From: Bugula neritina
Lineage: Eukaryota > Bryozoa > Gymnolaemata > Cheilostomatida > Bugulidae
NCBI GenBank assembly: GCA_964035545.1
Contig: OZ037773.1
Location: forward strand, 7,495,751-7,559,750
Direction of reading: 5' to 3'
DNA: 64,000 bases
Under the pieces are notes generated by a model, which was given only the letters and a program-made list of their open reading frames with translations, had not been told where the DNA came from and searched no databases. The position numbers and the translations under genes are program-made. Of this stretch, positions 57,343 to 64,000 are shown piece by piece (the first letter of the stretch is position 1; the number at the start of each line of letters is the position of its first letter).

Positions 57343-58245
57343 GCTAAAAAATATAAAACCATTAAAATATATAACTTATATAAATAAAAATAAAAACATA
57401 CATATTTTAAAATTATAAATAAAGACATATTGTATATGTATTATGTAGATGTAAAGAAATGGAAATCACATGTAAAAACATAAGCATATAAGTGCATAAA
57501 TATCAGAAACCATAAGTATCTGTGTGAATTGTTATAGTTGTAACTTTGATTGGAAACCAATAAGGAGTTTCGTTTTGTTTTGGTAACAATATATTTTCTC
57601 CATTGCAACTTTTCTCAATCTGACGCAACTTTTTAGTTATTAGGTCCTTATGAAATACTTTTTTTTAAATATAAAATGAAGCTTATTATTTCAAAATGTG
57701 AAAGAAGTTTTTTCAATTTTATTTATTTAAAATTGTAAAAGCTGGTTATAGAGGTATGTCAAGCTAGGTGTTATGCAATCAATATAATATAATATAATAT
57801 AATGCAATATAAATATTCATTACAAATGCTTCCACAATTTATATATATATTATGCATTTTCTTGATTGGAATACACTGGAATACAGAAATAAGAAGCATA
57901 TGGCTATAATACCCTCACTACAATAATTAGTCTTTATGTTTGCACGCATGAAGTGTCTATCTGCATAATTTACCAACTATTTTGTTAGAAAAAGAATCTG
58001 CAGTTGTGTAAAAAACCATATAAGCTATAGTTCTGTAGAGGCAGTGGAGGTAAAGTATACTTACATGAAGTAATGAGTTTAGTATTGAGAATCAACCTGT
58101 GTGTATAGTCTGAGAATCTTCAACTAAGTCTGACAAACTTTTCCATACTTCCACTTATATATACTTTTGTACAGGAAGTAGCGTAACGTCAGATGAGTCG
58201 GCAAACACACAGTCGGGACTTTGTATGTGACGTCACCAGCCAACA
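57343..58245 (-). promoter_or_regulatory. Promoter and noncoding first exon of gene E
   Basis: On the minus strand TATATAAG lies at 58161-58154 and a noncoding exon ends at donor CAT|GTAAGT at 58065. The acceptor before 57343 leads directly to the ATG. Upstream, 58199-58169 is a 31-bp block identical to the gene F promoter, including ACGTTACGC and the ETS-like ACTTCCTG. A CRE-like TGACGTCA lies near 58230. Confidence 0.75.
57778..57803. repeat. (ATAAT)n microsatellite
   Basis: About five head-to-tail units in the first intron of gene E. Confidence 0.75.
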
Positions 58246-58249
58246 TCAT

Positions 58250-61200
58250 ATATTCCTAAACAATATAACAGTAAACAGCATTTAATCATAATTTCTTAAA
58301 GGAGGTTTCATATTAATAAGCAATATATGTCTATTTAGTTTAAATAATTGCTTTTTGAGTTTGTTACATAAAATAGAGATATATGTGATGTTGTGAAATA
58401 TTAATGCATGTGACATAACATATATTGATATGATAATGATAATGTTAAAAGACTTTATGCACAAATAATGTATATAACTTTGTATTATAAAAACAATGAG
58501 AGTTTAGAAATGAAGGAGGAGAAAGTGTCAGTCTCTAATAAATGAGCAGTAAATATGTCTACTTAGTTTGAAAAATTGCACTTTAATTTTGTCTTGCTTA
58601 AATGTCGATACATTTGTAAAAGATACTGGATGTGATGCATGTTGTATATTCATATATTGTATTATAACTTTGCTGTTATACAGGCTTTAAGAGGAAAGCT
58701 ATGTAAAGCTTGCAGATAAAAGCTAATGTTTGAAGCACATGTTCTTACTCACTTTTTCTTTATGACTCAACTTAGCAACATGTTAAAAAAACTCACGCAA
58801 GTTTATAGTCGCAATCCCTGTGAGAAACCTCTGATAGAAAGGGTTTTTGTTAAAGCAGGCTATAAGGACTTAGTTGAATGAGGCACAGGAGCATTTATGA
58901 CTGGATGCTCTTCCTACCATCACCAATGGCCTTTGTCCGGGCTCGAACCCATGACCTTCGTGTTGACTAGGCAAACGCTCTAACCCCTAGACCACGACTG
59001 CTCCCTTAGCAACATGTTAAATGCTCAATAAAACATACTAATTCCCTAGTACTACAATATATACTTGTAAAAAAGGAATTTTGTGCACAAAGAATGTTGG
59101 TATTTAATACTAGGGCTAAGATAAGTAAATAGTTTTTAATCTAAGTGTATTTAAGAAGTTGGTGTAGTATCTAACTTCTTTTTGCAATAAAATAATAATT
59201 TATGGATAACTTGCAAATAAAATATTTTTAATAATTGAAAACAAAATCAAATTTGCATATTCACGATTGTAATACATTTGTGATAAGTTGTGTTCAATTA
59301 TCTTGGAAAGAAGACTGGAAAAAAGACGGCAAAAACTGATATATTTTCTACTTTTTAATACTTCCAGTTAACATGATATATAACACTTCATGTGACATAT
59401 AGTCAATGCTTTATATATAGTATATATTCATCTGAAACTGATAGTTTTCAGGATTCTTATTATTTAATGAGCAATATCTATATTATGAGGTAAAATTTCC
59501 TTGTTGATGATATGAAGTGACATTGAATATTTATTCTTGTGTAACATGTCCCACTATAGGGCTGTTAAACAGCACAAATGTAAACTTCAATGCATGTTTA
59601 TTAAATATTCAAATATTTTCTCAAATCTTACTCTATTAAACATTCCATTAGTATGTTTAGGAGCAATTATTGTGCCCACTTCCCTCTACCCCCCCCCCCC
59701 CTCCTTCACACCGGGCTGTATTGTAAAAATGTCTTCCTTTGATAACAGTTTTCATTGTTATTTTATTTCTTACATATACTCATCATCAGTTCAGGCACAT
59801 CATTGCTACAGCAGCAATTTAAAGATGCTAGAGTAGTGCAGGGAATAAATTTTATTTCATAATAAAAACTTTTTTTAACCAATTATAACTATTGATGTAA
59901 TACTTCATATATTCTGTTTAAACCTGTGGCAGACAGTACCTGCAGCATATATTAAACAGATTTTACATTTTTCGCCATGTTCTTTATTCATACTGGTGAA
60001 CCAATGAATAAGTCAATCCTTCAGGTTTTGAAGGCAATCTGTAAGCTGATGTTATTAATGTATATCAAATCGTTTTGACCAAGTATAAACCCACTGTGCT
60101 CTAAACAGCAAATTAGTTTCAAACTGATGGATATATTTAGTTGGATTTGTTCGTTTTACTTTCATACTTTGAGCAGATAAGGTTTATTGGAATCTATTAT
60201 CTTGCCAGTCGGTACATAGTTTATTTAAGTACAGGGAGCTTCTAAGTTTTTTATACTATAATTTTTGTAATTTTGTGTTATTAATAACATACCAAAATAC
60301 TTGTATAATTTTTTTTCAAATAAAAAAAGATGCATTGAAAACTGAGCTACCATGGATACTTTATTAGCCATTGGAGCGTGACAGAGACAATCGTATCTAT
60401 TACTAGATGTTTATTATTATATATCGATCTACTGTATATTAGTTGTCCATAATTGGGTAAGGGATTATTATTTTGTTAAGTAATAACCATAAGGTTAAAT
60501 CTTCCACCTGTTCAACCAGTGGAAAACTACCCATGAATCATCAATATCTATAAAAGGTTAGATAAATCCCCGGCAAGACTAGGTGATGTTGACATAGGAA
60601 ATATAAGATGGACTTAAGCTGAAATAATTTACAAATAATATACCTATTTGAGTAAAGAATTTGAAGATGTATAGAATAACAATTGCTCCCTTGACATATG
60701 CAGTTTTTTACTTTTGAAAAATTATAATTTAAAAAGTTTTTTTTTTTATATGAGCATTAACATCGATCAATGTTTTTGTGCTCTAAAAAATTTAAAATTT
60801 AATTCTTTTAGCTTTTTCTGATTGAACTGGTAGCAAATTTATCCTCATAAACCATAATTTTAAAATTTAATTTTAAAACTGGAAAATGCAGTTTGTAGGC
60901 TGATCAATAAAATATATAAACTAGCATATATAATGTAATATCTCTGAAAAGGATACTCTATATGCTATCAAAGAACGGTGAAAAGTTAAATTGTAAACTT
61001 CAACTCTACCAGAGTGCAGGCTCATTCCCCATAGCTAAAACTATAAGAACAATTTATTAATAATTTTATTCATGCAGTTTAAAAAACAATTAGAGCATGC
61101 ATGAGAAAAAACTCTTGACTTCAATAAATTTTAGTTTAAAAACTTTTAAGCCTCATGATATAACGGAATACCATAAGTAATTAAAAACTATCATGGCACT

Positions 61201-62010
61201 ATAATATAAACACAACTAATATTATTATTAGACACAAAATTAAAAAATATAATTTCTAAAAAATATTAGGTATAATAGGTATAATCTTGAGAATTTTGGA
61301 AGTTAAGAATATTTCACAGTGTGTTGCAATATTGAATGTCAATTTTTAAAACTTTTAGCCTATAACTTTTAGCTTTTTAGAAGCATTCGGGTTTAGTGTT
61401 CTCAGACCTACGGGTATTGTTTACGTTGCTAAGATGCCAAATTCAACTCAGGCTGTAACAGAAAAAGTTGGTTTAAAATGTGAAATGAGGAAGTAGGTGC
61501 ACTAAAGGGGAAATTGATAGACGCCTGTGTTTTAGATTAAAAAGTAGCAAAAACTCACATCCACAGGAATTTTATAAAATAAGCATTAAAGAACTTAGGC
61601 TATTAAAATTTCTCTACCACTGCACCTAAATTGATCCGAAGAGCTATACGTGAATGCAGATCTACGTAAATTAATGTTGAACTTTTAAACTAACATATTT
61701 ACCCTTAAAAAGTTGCTATACTAGCTGTTTACTAGTCACAATTTATATGCATTGACTATAGCTGCAGTGCTATTGAACCACGAGGCTATTTATGCACTGT
61801 AGATCAGTTTTGATTTCTATATAATGTGATTTTTTTTGTTAGACCAAATAGCAACTTGACATGTTTATCGGCCTTTCGTAAAATAAAATCAAACAACGAT
61901 TATTCAAACTATATAAGTGTACATAGATTACATATTAATATGAAGGATCCTTTGAGAAATTATGATTGAATGCCTAAAACTGCATTCTTTAATAATATTT
62001 AAGGTTGGCT
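58250..62010. other. Intergenic between divergent genes E and F
   Basis: 3.7 kb between the two divergent promoters. It holds a SINE with target-site duplication (58788-59004), a run of 12 C near 59690, and otherwise AT-rich DNA. No coding exon with splice support was found. Confidence 0.6.
58788..59004 (-). mobile_element. tRNA-derived SINE with perfect 17-bp target-site duplication
   Basis: Read on the minus strand, it starts with a tRNA-related head (box A GTGGTCTAGGGGTTAG, box B GGGTTCGAGCCC), followed by a body with AGGAAGAGCATCCAGTCATA and an A/T-rich end. The flanks 58771-58787 and 59005-59021 are identical (CTTAGCAACATGTTAAA). The element at 15201-15392 is a diverged copy in the same orientation. 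Confidence 0.85.
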
Positions 62011-62049
62011 GGTTGATGTCACATACAAAGTCTCAGTTGTGTGTTTGCT

Positions 62050-62478
62050 GACTCATCTGACGTTACGCTACTTCCTGTACGAAAGTGTATATAAGTGGAG
62101 GTGTGGAAGAGTTTGTCAGACTCAGTTGAAGATTCTCAGACTACACACAGGTTGATTCTCAATACTAAACTCATTACTTCATGTAAGTATACTTTATTTG
62201 CTCTGTTTTTACATAACTATAAACTATTTTTCTAACAAAAGATTTAGCAAAGTGTATATAATAGATTTATGCAAAACGTTGCAAGGTGCACAACTCTTTA
62301 TTTGTTAATTGTAATCAAAGTGATAATAAATTTTCTAAAAGAATCTTATTGCCTAAATACTTTCATGTCTTTTTTGTTTTTCAATATTTTTGCACTTTTT
62401 TATATATTTATATTTCTACAGATCGAGCTATCTATAATTTTTTTCTAATCCATTTATAAACCTTTCATATTTTGCAGC
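62050..62478 (+). promoter_or_regulatory. Promoter and noncoding first exon of gene F
   Basis: A 31-bp block at 62050-62080 is identical to the gene E promoter; just before it the sequence reads TGACTCAT, an AP-1-like site that is altered in E. TATATAAG follows at 62088-62095, and a noncoding exon ends at donor CAT|GTAAGT at 62182. The next exon starts at 62478 after TTTGCAG, one base before the ATG. Confidence 0.75.
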
Positions 62479-63691
62479 ATGAATTTTATGAAGCTGACCT
62501 TTCTAGCACTCACTGCCCTCTTTGTCCTTAGTAAGTGTATCATAATTATTATATATCTAAGCATGTGTTGACAACTCCCAAGTAGCTTTCACACATGCAA
62601 CAGTTTGTTATCTGTTGAGTTGCATATTTTTGCAACTAGTTCAACAACAAATTGAATGTATAAAATATATAGGCTAACACTACTGTTTTCTGTAGATCAC
62701 AATTCATGAGCCACAATAAAAAAACAATTGTTCAAACAATAAAATTTAAAATAACTTTATTGTCCCAAACGATTATATATAACATATTTCACATTTAATT
62801 AGGTGTTATCTATCTGATAGCGTATAAAAGGTTCATCACCTGCTTTCCATCAAGTTGTACTAATTTGAGTGTGTCACTTTGTTACCATATGTCAGTGTGA
62901 CACTTTGTTACCATGTCAATGTATGTGACACTTTTGTTGCAGCTGTGTTGACAGAAAATGTCATGGCTGGAAAGAAGCATCGTGGCAAAGGCAGAAAAGG
63001 TAGCAGTGAAAGCAGTGAAGACCGATCACATGTTAGAAAAGGTGAGAAAGTCGTGATCTTTTGAAATGATCCATCTTTATACTAAAATAGTGTTATTTTT
63101 ATGCTGTTGCTAAGTTTGATTATTCATATAAAGAGATAATAATATAAATATATATTATCAGCAATTATTAAACATATTCTGCACAAACTCTGTCAACAAC
63201 ATACAAGGCATAGTACATGGTGCACTATAGCTGCAACAAACCTCTGCAACAAACTATTTCTTTGCTCAAAACATACTTTATATATCATGCACCATATTGT
63301 GATTGCACCTGCAGACACCTGCTTGCAGTGTCATGCAGTCAAACTAACTTTTTAATATGTTGTGTACAGGATACCGCCGTTCATGCAGGGGACGCAGGTG
63401 TGGAAAAGGTCAGTTAATAATTATTAAGACTTCATTTTGCCAGCATATAGATTGCTTATTATGTTTAAAATTATGAGTTATTTAATCATACATAGCTGTT
63501 ATTATATAATAAACGATTCAATATTGTGAATCTGAACTACATGCATGATACATGATACGTATATTTGTTTTGTAATTTATATTATACAAAGATATGCTGG
63601 AAAAATTATTTTTTCACTCAGTAGTGTTAGATTTTTAAATATAAATATAGAAACGTATTTTATCAATATAATTGTAGGTCCTTACTATTAA
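62479..63691 (+). CDS. Gene F: small secreted cationic peptide, TSP1-less paralogue of gene E
   Basis: Predicted secreted protein of 67 residues. Exons: 62479-62530 (MNFMKLTFLALTALFVL), 62943-63041, 63370-63408 and 63678-63691. After the signal peptide come AGKKHRGKGRKG and SSESSEDRSHVRK, then the short exon GYRRSCRGRRCGK, then GPYY and stop. All four junctions keep the phases of gene E. The 39-nt exon aligns with the two ends of the 159-nt TSP1 exon of E (the SCKGHNC end in E against SCRGRRC in F) and lacks the middle, so the domain was lost by an in-frame deletion. The mature product would be about 40 residues, strongly basic, with two Cys able to form one disulfide. Whether it keeps a matrix role or acquired another, such as antimicrobial, is unknown. 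Confidence 0.85.
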
Positions 63692-63895
63692 ACAAGATAA
63701 ACACTTGAACATTCTAGAACGCTGAGAAACTAATATACTGAGATACTGAACACACCTAAAGGTTTTATCAATTTTTATCAATATTCAATATACTTAAATT
63801 TGATTTTGAGATCATGTTGAAATAACATTAGCTTTTCCTAATTTTTTAAATAATGATAATAGAAGTAAATTACAGAATAATTCTTTTTAAATGCA

Positions 63896-63901
63896 AATAA
63901 A
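63896..63901 (+). terminator. Poly(A) signal of gene F
   Basis: AATAAA about 205 nt after the stop codon at 63691, at the start of an AATAAATAAA run. Confidence 0.5.
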
Positions 63902-64000
63902 TAAATGATCATGAAAATGCAATACCTTTGGTTTTATTGTAAGTAAATGTTTTATAGACAAGTTATGGAATATTCAATTGAAGCACATTCTTAGAAAAGT

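Overview
The window is genomic DNA from an animal, most likely a soft-bodied or marine invertebrate. It is AT-rich, genes are split by many short GT-AG introns, promoters carry TATA boxes, poly(A) signals are AATAAA, there are tRNA-derived SINEs and long (AT)n and (AC)n microsatellites, and the proteins use metazoan extracellular domains (thrombospondin type 1, PAN/apple, LamG-like). I cannot name the species. Gene models below were built by hand by joining reading frames across GT-AG boundaries and checking that every junction keeps phase; none has transcript support here.

Layout. (1) 1-18095, plus: the 3' part of a large gene (36 exons, about 2101 residues in the window, 5' end missing) for a type I membrane protein: Cys-containing N-terminal region, three PAN/apple-like modules, a LamG-like domain, a Thr/Ser-rich mucin-like stretch, about eight divergent TSP1 modules, one transmembrane helix and a very basic cytoplasmic tail. 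(2) 18.5-39.1 kb: a tandem segmental duplication of about 10 kb carrying two minus-strand secreted TSP1 genes, here called A (20133-26505, 16 TSP1 domains, 952 aa) and B (30877-36704, 14 TSP1 domains, 837 aa). (3) 42143-43903, plus: gene C, a short paralogue with two TSP1 domains (159 aa). (4) 49895-54818, plus: gene D with eight TSP1 domains (504 aa). (5) 55823-57342 minus and 62479-63691 plus: genes E and F, a head-to-head inverted pair sharing promoter, signal-peptide exon and a Lys/Ser/Glu-rich exon. E has one TSP1 domain (107 aa); in F the TSP1 exon has collapsed to 39 nt (67 aa).

Genes A-F share one plan: TATA promoter, noncoding first exon, short signal-peptide exon, short variable N-terminal exon, zero to sixteen one-domain exons in symmetric phase, and a tiny last exon that adds a Tyr-rich tail (CYNYGY, CYSYGLY, GGYY or GPYY). 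Each TSP1 domain sits in its own exon, usually 171 nt, so copy number can change without breaking the frame. There is direct evidence that it has: a 289-bp exon-plus-intron unit repeated in gene A, a hybrid exon in A joining two B exons, a decayed exon start in gene C, and the deleted exon in F. I infer a family of secreted matrix- or mucus-type glycoproteins next to a membrane protein with related domains. No function is proven by the sequence.

The remaining DNA (about 18.4-20.1, 26.9-30.9, 37.1-41.7, 43.9-49.4, 54.9-55.8 and 58.2-62.0 kb) holds no gene I can support; it contains SINEs, small tandem repeats and several strong hairpins.
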